This document shows positions 35,995 to 48,202 of a DNA stretch of 64,000 nt, piece after piece. Source of the DNA: Arabidopsis thaliana. Its lineage: Eukaryota > Streptophyta > Magnoliopsida > Brassicales > Brassicaceae. The notes beneath the pieces are model-generated. The model had not been told where the DNA came from. It searched no databases and saw nothing but the letters and a program-made list of their open reading frames with translations. Numbering within the stretch: position 1 is the first letter of the stretch; each line of letters begins with the position of its first letter. A program made the position numbers and the translations under genes. The stretch lies in contig NC_003074.8 of assembly GCF_000001735.4 (NCBI RefSeq), forward strand, positions 22,823,261 to 22,887,260. Direction: 5' to 3'.

Positions 35995-36866
35995 GGTTGG
36001 AATCGAAACAGAGACGAGAAGGAGCGAGGAACAATGGAAGCTTTTTGGGTGATGGTTACTTGAAGAAGAAGAAGAGTGATTGAGTTTGGTGGTGAAAGTG
36101 GTTGGAGATGGAGATCAATCATAATCATCAAATTGTTTTAAATCAGCTCCGGTTGGATTTTGAGAAAGATACTTGGAGTTGATGTTTCACTGGTTAAGTA
36201 TCGGACAATTTATGTCCCCTCTGTCACTAAATCGACACGTGAACCGACAGAAAAATACCAAGATGCTATGAAATTATTGCTTTTTCTTTGCCAGTTAAAA
36301 CAATTGGCAATTGCTATTTGAGGTTGAGAAATTACGAATAGATTTTTAAGATATGGACAATCTGGAGTTTTTTACTTTGCTTATTTAGGGAAAAAAAGAA
36401 GAAGAAGACAGAGATGGGAGCGAGAGAGTGGGGTCGTAAACTGGACCATAGTGGGAAGTGGATCAGTCTTAGTCTGAATCATTACTCATTAGGTATATTT
36501 GGTCAGGATAGTGCCACGATCAACATCATCTTTTCTTTTCTTGGAGGAGATATTGGAAGGGAACTTGGAAACAAAGTAAACAATAATAAATTAACCAATG
36601 AGTACAGCTTTACAGCTTCCATGAGTACCAATCACACAAACAAACAATTTCATTTGTTCGTTGTAAAACACAAACTCAAATGAGAAAAAAGGTATTGTGT
36701 TGCAATTGCAAAATGGTAATGTAAAACAATTTAAACAGTATTACTATTACGCATGGCGGGATCGGTATCAGTCAACGACTAAGCGTTTTATGTAATCGAT
36801 ATCATAATTCAAAATTATTCAACTTTAACATAATAAAAGGGATTAACATAATAAGTTAGCCAATAT
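35995..36866. other. Promoter of the b561 gene and spacer
   Basis: Leader and promoter sequence for the minus-strand gene, then AT-rich spacer. A + strand frame at 36414-36683 has no recognisable content and is not supported. Confidence 0.4.
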
Positions 36867-36939
36867 GGGGATGTAGCTCATATGGTAGAGCGCTCGCTTC
36901 GCATGCGAGAGGCACGGGGTTCGATTCCCCGCATCTCCA
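36867..36939 (+). tRNA. tRNA-Ala (anticodon CGC)
   Basis: A complete 73-base cloverleaf. Acceptor arms GGGGATG/CATCTCC pair (one G-T), followed by A. The anticodon stem-loop is CTCGC-TTCGCAT-GCGAG, and the B-box GGTTCGATTCC is intact. CAA lies six bases upstream and T-runs follow. It sits on the opposite strand to its protein-coding neighbours. Confidence 0.97.
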
Positions 36940-37285
36940 ATTTTGTTGATTTTTTTAATTTTAGTTTGCTCTTCTTCTTCTGTTTGCTCTTCTTCTTCTG
37001 TTTGCTTGCTCCTTTTGTTCTCTCTTTCCGGTGGTTTAAAACAGAGAGGAGATCACGTCATATGTTTCTTCAGTCCATGAAATCTATTTATTTTTTGAAA
37101 AATAATTTGGTCAACCATATTCTACTGCGCCAACCATCGTCTTACAAAAACTTTTATTCAGAAACAATGATAACTCGAACACCGAATACAATGACAAATG
37201 GAAAAAAAAAAGAGACAAAAAAATGTAGAAGGAAACGTATCCTAAAGAAACAAAAAATGGAGTGTGAAGAGAGGGTCTCGTCTCT
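36940..37285. other. Spacer with CTTCTT repeats, 3' of DRP1B
   Basis: Just after the tRNA the unit tttgctcttcttcttctg occurs twice in tandem (about 36964-37001). The rest is likely the 3' UTR of DRP1B. An open frame that crosses the tRNA (36882-37322) is not credible. Confidence 0.45.
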
Positions 37286-40200
37286 CTACTTGGACCAAGC
37301 AACTGCTTCAATATCCGTTTGAGCACTTCTATACAATTCCAGCCTCTTCGCAATCGAAGTCCTTCGCTGCTGAACCGCAGGATCCTCATCCAACAATTTC
37401 GACAATTTGCTCATCTATAATTTTTAACACCAAACCATTTTAACATTCTTACTCGTATCTTATACAATTGTCAATTTGCTCATATAGGTTTTTTAGTATA
37501 TCTTTATTGTTACCTCTTTCTGGCCAAGTTCGGTGAAGAAGATGTCTAGAAGGCTTCGTTTTGCTTCACGGACTTGACAGTAAACAATGGATTTCGGTAT
37601 GGAGTTTCTCAAGCCAGCGCAGACCATGTTCACATATGACAACACATTTGAGCCGATTCTTCGGAGATAAGCATCGTTGTATCTGTCGAATATCGAATGT
37701 GTCGGATTCCCACCTTTTTCAGAATCTTGCGGGAGTTTCCTGAAGAACTCGACCGTTAAGTAACCAGACTCCATGTCCACTAGTAACAGAGTTGCTTTCC
37801 TGCTTTCGTCTCTCATTCGATCCAATGAATCCACGGCTGCACCTGATACTTCTACTCTGAGTGTTGGATATTGCTTCAGTTCCTGTAGTCATGATGAAAA
37901 CACATAATCATGCTTCAAAACTCATAAGTGTTATTGTTGTTGTTGGGTTTATGACTTTGAGCAGAGATATTCTTACAGATGTTTCGCCCATGGATTTGTG
38001 GATAAGATCCTTGAGAATGGAATGAACCGCATCAACAGCTGCTTCAGCAGGGCCTCTAATGGAGACTAAGCATGATTCTATGAGCCGGCGATAACCTTGT
38101 TCAGGAGCTATGAGATGAGGTTGATATCCATCTGCTTCAGTGATCAGTTTCCGTACATTGTCCATGGAGAGATGTTTGTCGAATTGCAGTCTTTTAATGG
38201 CAGCTGGGAATTGATTGTCGAACACAGAATTTATCTTTTCACCACCTGAACGCCTGTAAGGTTGTTAGTGGTTATCAATTATAAAGCTAGAAAATTGAAT
38301 TAGCAACAATCCAGAAACATGCGGATGACTTACGTGCCATCCAGGTGTTCTTTAAAAGTTTGATCAAAGGCACGGCAAATTTCCATGATCATATAAAGTT
38401 TTCCCTGCATTCAGGAGAATGAGTATTAACGAAGGAGGGATGTGAAATGAGACAAGAAACCGAAGAATGAAAGGCTAAAAGGTCCTTAAGACAGAAGATC
38501 CTTACACCAGCATCAGCTGCTACAGGCTTCCCAAGACGGCTTAGCTCTGTCTCTAACTCGGAAATTGTCTTTGTGATAAGAGACTGAAGTCCCGGGATTC
38601 TAGACTTGATAACAACTTCCAAATGCTGAAAAGTTATAGCTGGTTTTAGAGCAACTACAAAATCTTTTATGCTAAAATCTTCATACATACCAAGCTCCTC
38701 AATTATATACCTTAGAGAGCATCTTTCCTAAATACTCTGAACCCATTCTTTCAGTTAAATGTCTGTACTCTGGGCTAGTCTGGAAGTAATCACGTTCACG
38801 CCGACGAGCAGCAATCATATCAACACTTTTATTAATGTCAGCTTGAGACCGGTTTACAACACCAACCCAAGGATACCTTAATTTGTATCCCCTTCCTTCA
38901 AGTATCTGAAATCTCCAAACATTTAGAATACTTAGGGACTGTTAAATATTCACTAACCATTCTTTAGTGAGATTCTCATATTTATCTTCATTGTGTCCTT
39001 TCATAATGCAGTTAGAGATAGATTGCTTGCAGATTAGACGATAATCTTGACTAATGATATGTAGAATGTATTACTATCATCTGAATGTAAACTTACATCA
39101 ACAGCATTAGTGCCTTGGTCCATGAGATCAATTTTTGTTAAAACTCCAAAAGTCCTGTCTCCTGATAGCATAAAGTGCAGCGAAGCAAACATTAAACAAC
39201 AAGAATCAATCAATTCGAAATACTATCATCATCTAAGCATTGATGATGCTAATCAATCATATATACAATGCTCCATAGAACTTAAACCATATTTACCATG
39301 TCCTAGTCGCTTATATCTCACAAAAAAGAAGCTCAAAGTGAATTCAGAAAGCAGTTGTATCAAAATATAAAAAAGGAAGAATCTGGCACCTTTGGGATCA
39401 ACTTCACGAGAGATCTTAATGGCATCAGATGTTGCAAGATCCTGATTTGCAGGGGAAATAGCAAGTATGATGCAGTTGGGCTGTCAAAAGGTGAATGATC
39501 AATCTTTGTTATTTGCTTGAACACACGACCTTTAGAGGATAGTAGCATCATCTTTCCACAATTGAATTCTGCTACATACTTGTAATTTCTTTCAAATCAT
39601 AGTTACCTTCTCAATAAACGATCTGACCATGTTCTCGATGTCTTGAACAATGCTTTCAGGCTGGCCATCTACAACATAATTGGCACCATATTTCATTACT
39701 CTTTCACTAAAGAGGACTTGGGGTGTGGGATATCATGGAAAACAAAGACTGTCTCACTTACCAACAGCTACCTTTGTTAGCCCAGGAAGATCGACAAGTG
39801 TCAAATTCACAACTACAAACATTTGAAGTAAATAAAATCGTTAAGAGTATGGAGACTGGAAGACAAATGGGAAAGATGGTAGAAAACATAAATTTAAGAT
39901 TTGATTGAATTTCACACCCTGTGTACAAGAACCTAAGGATCCTAAAGCATGTTTAGTTAATTTCTTAATGCAAATGTAGGAAGTACAAAGGCTTCTCTTA
40001 CCATTAGGAGAGAAGATACTGAGATGAATTGGGACTGTGGATATTACTTTGCTGCTGCGACCAGTTTCACGATCTGTCTCATCCGAGATCTCCTGCCTCA
40101 CAGCAGCTACATAACAAGGAAGAAGATGAGAAGAATGTGGGCACGTAAACAACACTACAGATACTGCAAGCAGTCACAGGAAAACTAAGGAGCATAAACT

Positions 40201-40832
40201 CCTCCCAAACAATACCAAAATCTGTGAACTTCTTCTTTGGAAGATGCATAAACTCTGCATACTCTTTCCCTTCATCAATTCTATGAAGCTGCAGGACAAG
40301 AGGTCTGCGTGTAACAATCCCTACACGGAAGACATTGTTGTTCTAAGTAAGTGTTCTTTCAGAAAATAATCTTCAGATATTTTTCTAAGAAAGCTTACCA
40401 GCTCCACGAGGTAGAAAATCTTTTCCAACAACACTCTCTAGCACTGAAGACTTTCCAGAACTCTACAATTTCATCAAATCGATCGGATTACACGCATTGC
40501 ATGAATACTCAACAGTTTTTGATTAAGAACAAAGGATCTCACAACAGAAACATTATCATTAGTTTCGATCAAATCAATGATTCAATGGGAGCCATCAGAC
40601 GATTCGTTGAAAAATGAGATGAGATTATTTCTACGCAATGCCTATGATCTAAAGATCACCGATTCAAAATTCCATGCCAAAAATCAAGAGAAAGAGACCA
40701 AACCTGACCACCGACGACGGCAATTGCAGGCAATGAGTCCCAGAGAGTTGGGAGGGAGCTTCCCTCGCCGTGATCTCCCAGAGCCGTACAGGCTCTCTGA
40801 ATCTTGTTCACAAGCGCAATCAAACTCTCCAT
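37286..40832 (-). CDS. DRP1B: Dynamin-related GTPase DRP1B (ADL1B)
   Basis: A many-exon gene. The first coding exon is 40832-40704 (43 codons) and the stop is at 37288-37286. The GTPase domain shows the P-loop GGQSSSGKSS split by the first intron, the G3 motif [10 protein letters not shown], and G4 TKID. The middle domain and GED follow ([14 protein letters not shown], then the last exons to the C-terminus DIEAVAWSK). No PH or Pro-rich domain is present, as in the plant DRP1 class, and the length fits the ~610 residues of the family. DRP1 proteins assemble at the cell plate and at clathrin-coated pits and help membrane fission. The close paralogues DRP1A/C/E differ in detail; assignment to B rests on gene order (recalled At3g61760). 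Confidence 0.9.
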
Positions 40833-41374
40833 AACGGAATCAAAACTAAGGAGCTCCGATTAATCAACGGATGAATCAATCTTCCGGCGAGATTTGGTCT
40901 CCGACGGGTCCGTATGAGCAGGAGAAGAGAACGCAAACGTTATAACCGCGAGAATTGCTATCATTCGGGCGACCGTTGAATTTTTCTCAGAAAATAAAAA
41001 TATATAAGCTAAAGATTCATAATACCCAAAGTACCCCTATTGAAAAGTCAAACCTTGTAGCAAGCCCAAAGGCCCACTTTATTTGAGCCCAGTTATCCTC
41101 TTTTGGACACATTTTTGGTATATTCGAGTCACGATACTCGAATGGTATTTCCGTTATAATTTACGAAAACAATGTCTCTTCTTTTCTCTACAACCACACG
41201 ATTTCGATGTTAATTACCAAAAAAGTGTGTTTAATTTAGCTAAACTAATTGTTTTCGTTGATTAGGCCCAGTTGGGTTGAAGAAAATCTCCAATCTTTCT
41301 TCGCCAAGTCTCCCACAACACTTTGTGTTCTAATCTCTCTGTATGTCGCAAAGTAGCAGCAACTTAATTCTCTC
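40833..41374. promoter_or_regulatory. Bidirectional promoter between DRP1B and the DUF212 gene
   Basis: The two genes diverge with 542 bases between start codons. The centre (41062-41095) holds GGCCCA/AGCCCA motifs in both directions, and another GGCCCA is at 41266. Site II-like motifs of this type are common in shared plant promoters. Confidence 0.45.
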
Positions 41375-42988
41375 ATGGAGTCTCTTACATCAAATCCTTC
41401 CTTCGCTTGTTTCTCTAAAACCATTTCTCATTACCCTTCTCGTTTCTCCTTCGTAAAGCTAACCTCTATCCAAAAGTTGGAAGCTTCCAACAACACCTTA
41501 TCGTTATTCTGCTGTAAATCATCTTCGAATCCTAAACCAGATTGCAATCGTCGTATCAAGTTAAACCCTTTATGTGTATTGCGTCCAATCATTCGAACAA
41601 TAAAGGGTTTGGTTTCTTCTCAATCCAGGCAATGGATGTCTCGTTTTCGAGCTTACAGAGACGACACGGCGGCGTTTTCTGAGGATTTCGCTGGAGATTT
41701 GAAGCATAACGGTGGATTAGGGATTGCCCTTTTGAGCGTTACTGCTTCTGCTAAGATAAAGATTAGCCCTTTCGTTGCGACGCTCTCTGCGAATCCAACT
41801 TTCGTTTCAGCTGTAGTCGCGTGGTTCTTTGCGCAATCGAGTAAAATGGTTATCAATTTCTTCATTGAGAGGAAATGGGATTTTCGTCTTCTCTATGCTT
41901 CTGGTGGGATGCCTTCGTCTCACTCAGCTTTATGTATGGCTTTGACGACCTCTGTGGCGCTTTGTCATGGAGTTGCAGATTCCTTGTTTCCTGTTTGTTT
42001 AGGGTTTAGCTTGATTGTCATGTATGATGCAATTGGTGTTAGACGCCATGCCGGTATGCAAGCTGAGGTAAAAAGTTAAACCAAATCTGCTTCAAGTTTT
42101 GAGTTTTGGAGATTTTTACAGAGTTTGACTTTGGTCTTATTAAATGCTTTGTCTATTCTACAAGTTGACTAGATTTTCATGTTGATGAGTGTGTATAGTT
42201 TAATGTATTACTATTTCCATGTTGATGAGTGTGTATAGTTTAATGTATTACTAGAATCTGGTGATGGATTCGACTTTCACTACATTGTTGAATTTTTGTG
42301 AATGCTTTTATGTGTAAAAGTTGGCGTGCTTGAGTTTTCAATGTGTGCACAATTGAAGTACATCACTAGATTTGGAATTATGGAGAGTTAGATGTTGATT
42401 TCTGTTCTTGGTTCTTGAATCTTTTATATGATGGTTTTGCATTGTTGAGAGCGTAATACAAGTTTCTCGAAATTATGGACATTGGGCACATGTTGATGAT
42501 AGCTGTTATTGGTTGTAGAATGACCTTGATAAAATTGCAGAGAATTAAGAGTTTTGAAAGAGGATTCACACAGAGTCTAAGTCATGTTTGCTCTTGGTTC
42601 TTAAATCTTTTAGATGATGGTTTTGCATTGTTGAGAGCACAATACAAGTTTCTCGAAATTATGGATATTAGCCACATATTGATGATAGTTGTTGTTGGTT
42701 GTAGAATGATCTTGATAAAATTGCAGAGAATTAAGAGTTTTGAAAGAGGGTCTGTACAGAGTCTAAGTCTAGTTTGTTGTTCTTTGTAAGATAAGATTAA
42801 CAATGTTTTGTATTTGTTGATGTCAGGTTCTGAACTTGATCATTAGGGACTTGTTCGAAGGACATCCCATCAGTCAAAGAAAGCTTAAGGAACTGCTTGG
42901 TCACACTCCTTCGCAGGTTCTTGCTGGAGCATTGGTTGGTATTGTGATTGCTTGCTTTTGTTGCCAAGGCTATCTCGTCTCAGTCTAA
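41375..42988 (+). CDS. DUF212 membrane protein (acid phosphatase/haloperoxidase-related), probably plastid
   Basis: Exons 41375-42067 and 42827-42988 join in phase to 284 residues. The N-terminal ~90 residues are Ser-rich and resemble a plastid transit peptide. The rest is a DUF212/YuiD-type domain with the signature GGMPSSHSALCMAL, then MYDAIGVRRHAG, and hydrophobic helices, ending in VLAGALVGIVIACF. The PSSH motif resembles the phosphatase motif of PAP2/vanadium haloperoxidases, but enzymatic activity of this family is unproven to my knowledge. It shares a divergent promoter with DRP1B. The intron is full of tandem repeats (see separate entries). Recalled locus At3g61770. Confidence 0.88.
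42178..42252. repeat. Intronic tandem repeat, 40-bp period
   Basis: catgttgatgagtgtgtata and its continuation through gtttaatgtattact occur twice in tandem without mismatch over more than 30 bases, in the intron of the DUF212 gene. Confidence 0.9.
42403..42776. repeat. Intronic tandem duplication, 186-bp period
   Basis: Two units, about 42403-42588 and 42589-42776, match over most of their length. Each contains gatggttttgcattgttgag, then tttctcgaaattatgga and aattgcagagaattaagagt. They fill the second half of the DUF212-gene intron up to about 50 bases from its acceptor. Each carries small open frames, but no protein family is recognisable. Confidence 0.88.
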
Positions 42989-43260
42989 GAAGATGTCTTT
43001 TATTCCAAGTGATCTGGTTGGTTTTTGATTTGGGTAGCCTAAAAAAACAGAGTGTTTTAAGTATCGCTTAACATTGATTTTGGCTAAGATTCATGTTGTA
43101 GTATCATATGTTTTGTTCAGCAATAGAGAAAACTCTTGTTTCTTCTTCCTTGTGGCTTTTATTTTTTTGAGTTTTTGTATTCCCTGAGAATGCAATGAGA
43201 GCTTCTTTTGTTTAAAGCGTTTAAAGCAATGCATGACATGTTCAGTGACTGCTGCAGAAA

Positions 43261-43282
43261 CACACACACACACACACACACA
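43261..43282. repeat. (CA)n microsatellite
   Basis: Eleven CA units in a row, directly after the first copy of the flanking repeat. Confidence 0.9.
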
Positions 43283-43542
43283 AAGTTAACCATAATAACT
43301 AAGATTTACGTCATTAGAGCAAGCAACTGAAGTGTTTAGTGGAGAGGATAGCACAGATATACTTGAGATCTAACGGCCAAAAAGCAGTTTCTTAGCTCGG
43401 AATGTTCTCCCGTAAGATCTAATAAATCCTAAACCCCTTGATCATTCTGCTCCAATTAGTTTATCGTGTTCGTTTCGTAATCTTCCGTCTCCTTGAAGCG
43501 TTAGATCTTGATCTATGCGTTGATTGATGATATATGGTTTCA

Positions 43543-43877
43543 GACAATAAAGATGGGAGAGATAAGAAGATTTTCGTAGATCTTTATTTTGGGGCGGTTG
43601 ACAATCCTGCACCATCAAATGTGATGCTAATCATGGGAGACATCTCACAAGAAGATTGCATCATCACGATATGAAAGCGGCAAAGTACAATGTTATCTTA
43701 GCACAGCATCAAAACCCATCAGGGTTGTTACTAACCATTCCAAGCTCACTATGGCTTTGGACAAGCCTATCAGCTGGAGACAAGCCTATTGACCAAACCG
43801 GAAGAGGACAGCTTAGTGAGGCAAAAGGATTACTGATTTTGTGTAGCCATATGTGTGAATACCTTGAACCTCTCTAA
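43543..43877 (+). pseudogene. Fragment of a plant NYN-domain (PIN-like ribonuclease) gene
   Basis: One frame gives DGRDKKIFVDLYFGAVDNPA, then SNVMLIMGD, and stops. A second frame continues with KAAKYNVILAQHQNPSGLLL, then SSLWLWTSLSAGDKPI. In intact plant NYN proteins (LabA/limkain-b1 type) these are contiguous: VDNPAPSN-MLISGDRDF, YN-LLAQ and WLWTSLSAGG. The aspartate of the SGD-DF active-site motif region has drifted to MGDISQED. One frame break and the missing N-terminal part mark it as a relic. An AG just before 43543 (gtttcag) may be the old intron acceptor, so the copy came via DNA. Confidence 0.72.
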
Positions 43878-44037
43878 ATCTCTTGTTTGTAGAAAACTCT
43901 TTAAATTAAGTAAACTCTTTATTTCTTCTTCCTTGAGGGTTCTTTTTTGCGTTTTTTGTATTCCCTGAATATGCAATGAGAGCTTGTTTTTGTTTAAACC
44001 AATGCAAATCTTTATGATGATGACATGTTTAGTGACT

Positions 44038-44553
44038 TAATGCATCAGTAACTTACTGTAACTCTCAAACTGCACAACAGATTAAGCATGTTAGAGACAG
44101 ACTATCTTAGAACAGATAATCGACAACAACAAATTTTTGTGGGTCTCTTAGAGGGTTTAAGAAGAACTGACTAATACGCTTTGGTGATCCAAGAACTAAA
44201 GTAGGATCACATACTCTCTCTCTAACCAACCTATGATCAATCAAAAAGGCAAGGTTTAAAACACACAACATGTGTCTATCATACACGAAAATAGAAGCTA
44301 TTTATTTGGGGGAGATTGTGGGAATGGGCATTTTGTAAGCCCAAAAAATATGGATTTGAGCCTTTTCAGTCCTTTGGATTTCTTGTGCATAAAAGGGCCC
44401 AAATTCGTTGAACGAATTAACATATGTAACGAAGAAAGAAGTAGCCCAAATTCGCTGGACGAATCAACATAACGAACTACGAAAGTACCCTCAGCTATCA
44501 TTTCTAAGTTTGCCTCCAATCTCTGTTTGCTATAGGCCCTTTGGATTGGTGCC
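44038..44553. other. EMB1703 3' region
   Basis: Spacer and likely 3' UTR. A ~45-base unit starting gcccaaattcg is present twice (44397 and 44444, period 47). Frames here are antisense or intergenic and unconvincing. Confidence 0.45.
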
Positions 44554-47500
44554 TCAGCTACTTTTCTTGTTAGAATCTTTAAGAGCCTGCTTTGATCGTT
44601 TTCTTCTTCGGCCAGTAGGTTTGGTCTTCAGGTTAAAGACACCTTTCATCAACGAGCTTATATCCACAGATCGTTCTCCCATGATCTTATCATGGTACAT
44701 CTTGCTTCCTATCTCACAGATCTCTTCCTCTACTTCTTCTAATGGCTCGTCAATATTCAACTTCAGTTCTCCTTTCCTAATAACCGTTACACCAAATCCA
44801 TTCGCCTTGGCTTCTCGATATGCATCCTGTGTAGGTTAAAGAGAACAACTTTGAATTGATAACAGAAACACGTCTAGTTAAAGTTTCTTCATTGGCTAAA
44901 TTCATTACCTTTGGCGGGCGCGGAACAATGAAAACGTTTCCACTTCGTAGCATATCCAAATGAGCTTGAATAATGTAACAGAGGTTTCGACAGTCTGCAG
45001 CGTCCTCGAAAGCAATCACATGATGTGGTTTGGGTTCTAACTCGAGATCTGTTGCCATCTCCAATGTGTAGAACCCTACTTGCTGCTCTCCGTTTTCATC
45101 AACTGTGTACAACTCAAGGCACTAAAACATGAAAAGACATATCAGATTTTCAAGGACTTTTGTGTTTCTCCAATGTCAGTCAACTGTTTAGCAGGAAAAC
45201 ATACCAGTACATGCGGAAGGTCCAACCACCATAGATAATCTTCTTCCTTATCTTCTCCATACTCGCGGTATTTGCTCAAAACAGCTTGAGGACCAAACAA
45301 CTCCATCTCTCTCTTGAGTTTGTTGAGTTTCTTTTCCATGAACTTCTTGTTCCTCTCTGGCAGCTTTTCCATTATATCAGCAGCGTCTTTGATTTCGTCT
45401 TCAGTAATCCATCGGTCTAAGTCTTTTCCCATGTCTCTCATAACAGCTTTCACTTCTGGATCAGTCTCTGCATTGTACAACTCAAGGAACCCACGTGACC
45501 ACTTCTTCGTGTGCTGCCAATACTCCTTTCCTGATTTTTTACCAGGTCTAACAGATCCATCACTTCCTTCTACAACAATCTTTGGCTGGCTTGAGGTAAT
45601 TTCAGATGAAGGGGTGAGAGTGTTCTCAGAGGAAGCAGACTCTGATAATTCCTGATGAGAGCTCTGTTCTTCATATTTCACAGGAGATACAGATGCAGCT
45701 TTTTCAGAAAACAGTGCTTCACGCTGTTCATGATAGTTATTGAGAAACTCGGGGTTCTTATCAAGTGAAGGCCCTTTCCATCTCGGTATGATCTTTTCTA
45801 GTGGATCATACACACTGACGCCATCTGAATAATAAGAGGAAGGGAGATGGTTGAGATATATTTTGACAAGCTGATTAATGCATAATTTGTGTACGTAAGA
45901 TATTGAGCAAACTGAGTCTCAATCAAAGTTGTAGAAGATTACCTACTCCGTAGTCAAGGTTTTCAATGTTTGAATGAATCCACTGATGCAGATGAGACAG
46001 TTTCTCATTTTCTTTCTCAACTTTCTTCTCCAAGCCTTGCAAAAACATAGCTTTATCTTCATCATCAATCAGGTGAAATGGATCCCTACCAGCCAGCTCA
46101 TTATCTCGAACATGGAAGACAATGTCCCTTAGCTTCTCGTCCTTCATCCACTCAAGCTCATCATTATACTCACTGCGGTAAAGTTCTGCAATTTCAGCAA
46201 TTGTACCTGGCTCCCGAGTTTCACCCTCTCTAGCAGCCATATAATTATCCCTAAATCCTGCTCTCATTTTTTCAACAACAGGCTCAAATTCATGGTAGTT
46301 ATTCTCTATCCAATTCCCCTTCCCTGATGGTTCTTCCTTCTCTATATGTTCAGTACCACCAGAAGAACTTTTGGCAAATTTAAAATTGTGCTCTTCGATT
46401 TTATTTGAAGAATTTATTTGCTTGCTCGATCCCTTAACTGCATTCCCAGGTTCTGAGAGTTTTTGGTAATCATTCTTTTGGGGTTGACAATCAGCATCCT
46501 TCCCCAACGGTTCAGAAGAAGTAGACTCAAGTGCAGATTTCAAGGTTCCATTGACAGCTGCACCAAGGATTTTATTTTTGTCAACCAATTCGTGTTTTCT
46601 AGCTACACCACGCTCTTCGTCGCTCTGCTTTGAGAAGATTTCAACACTATCTTGGGCTATCATCTGAGAAGGTTCCTGAGTAAGCTCTTTCTCACCACTT
46701 CTTCTTGAAAGGAACTCTTTAGCCTCTTTTACAGACCGTATGACCCGTGACTTACGACCAGTGCTATTCTTCATCATACTTAACTGATCCTTAGAGACAT
46801 CAGAAGATTGGATGACTCCGTCTGTAGGAACTGGTGGTACCACATTACTCACCTTTTCTTTGTCAGATGCTGCCATTTCATGATTCAGAAAACCAAAATC
46901 TACCATAGCCCCATTCAACATCGGAACAGCAAAACCAGAAAGTTCAGTGTTCTCACTGTCAGTCGAAGTTCCCAAGCGTTCATCTTTATCATCATCACCT
47001 TCACTGTGTGTCAAAGCCTCATGTGGAAGACTCTTCTGTGACTGAATGCTTATATCTTCCTCATTGTCGCCTGTTTCTTTGTTCACATCGAGCTTCTGCT
47101 TTTCATTAAGTTCTATGCCAGCTTCTATCTCCCGTGCTCGTCTAGCCATTGCTTTGATTTCATGGATCTTATCAACAAAGTCCAGCTCAACATGAGGAGA
47201 ATTCACGAGTTCCAGTTTCTTCTCTGAACCCTTAACTTTAGAAATACTAGTCATAAGTTCATTTCGATCAAACTTAGGCTTCTCAAATGACATCAATGGC
47301 TTTTCCAAACCCTCCTTGTGCAAAACTTCCACGGTACCTTTCTCCGACATATCCCTTTCCTGCCAAGCTTTCATCTTTCTCCTCATCATCTCCTTCTCCA
47401 ACTCTGTACACTCAACCTCATTACTCTTCCTATACACAAGCACCGTCTTCAGCAACCAGAGTCCAATGTAACCACACAAAACAGCTCTTCCAATCGCCGG

Positions 47501-48202
47501 CAACTTTGGAATTAAGTCAAGACGAAGAATTGCGTTTTGGACTGAGCTAACGAGACGAAACTCTTCCTCTGAAGAAGAAGAAGAAGAAACGAACTTGACA
47601 AGAGAACTCTCCTTATGGATCACATGTTCCCCATTCTCCATTTGTTCAGCTAATTTCTTCGCATATACAAGCTTAGAACTCACTGATTCCAAATCCCCAA
47701 GAGCTGATCTTCTTCTACTCAAGACCTCGTCTTCATCAACCTCTACTTTCTCTACGTTTCCAACAGAATCCTGATAGACAGTGAAAATGGGATTCGAACC
47801 AATACCCCAAAACTCTGCTTCCTTGTTATACCGAGCAACCCAATCTTCAAGCTCATTCAGCAAATTTGAATCTTGAGCAACCCTATCTTTCAATCCCTCG
47901 GTGCTACTTAAATCATCACAGTGACCAAACTTATGGCTTTCGTTTAGAGGTTTCGTACCTGGTTCAGAAGATTTCGGAGTCGAACGCCAATACTCATCAC
48001 CGATGATCTTCTTCCTCAGCGAATTACGTCGCCTCGAGGTCTCTCCGAACCGAGCCGAGACTCGGAGAATTGAAACGCGATAGTAGTGGAATTTGGAGAT
48101 GGGCAAGTTGAATCGACGTTGGTTAGCGAGTCTCCTGTTCGAATTGGACGAGAAAGACGAGAAATTGAAGAAACCATCATTGGAGTTTAGTAGAACCTCC
48201 AT
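44554..48202 (-). CDS. EMB1703: EMB1703 (embryo-defective, plastid-targeted protein of unknown biochemical role)
   Basis: Exons 48202-45943, 45824-45205, 45121-44909 and 44826-44554 join in phase to 1121 residues. The N-terminus is rich in Ser, Asn and Arg without acids (FSSFSSNSNRRLANQRR), like a plastid transit peptide. One hydrophobic stretch near residues 240-260 (GRAVLCGYIGLWLLKTVLVY) could be a membrane helix. The centre is charged and probably disordered or coiled (many Glu/Lys). The C-terminal third, from NNYHEFEPVVEKMRAG to the basic KTKPTGRRRKRSKQ tail, looks folded, with WRW-type aromatic motifs (DYLWWLDLPH). No enzyme motif is visible. Loss of the gene is known to arrest embryos (recalled At3g61780). 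Confidence 0.9.

Larger units (their letters stand above)
43126..44037. repeat. Direct repeat pair flanking the NYN relic
   Basis: The segment 43126-43250 downstream of the DUF212 gene (cttcttcctt ... tattccctgagaatgcaatg ... gacatgttcagtgact) recurs diverged at about 43909-44037, same orientation. Between them lie a (CA)n tract at 43261-43282 and a broken NYN-domain fragment. The layout suggests a local segmental duplication in which the insert arrived or survived. Confidence 0.7.

Noticed and set aside
36882-37322. 146-codon + strand frame
   Set aside because: It begins inside tRNA-Ala and covers CTTCTT repeats and the antisense of DRP1B.
43250-43290. Possible CRISPR-like or satellite array
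   Set aside because: It is a plain (CA)n microsatellite. The window is eukaryotic and holds no spaced-repeat array.
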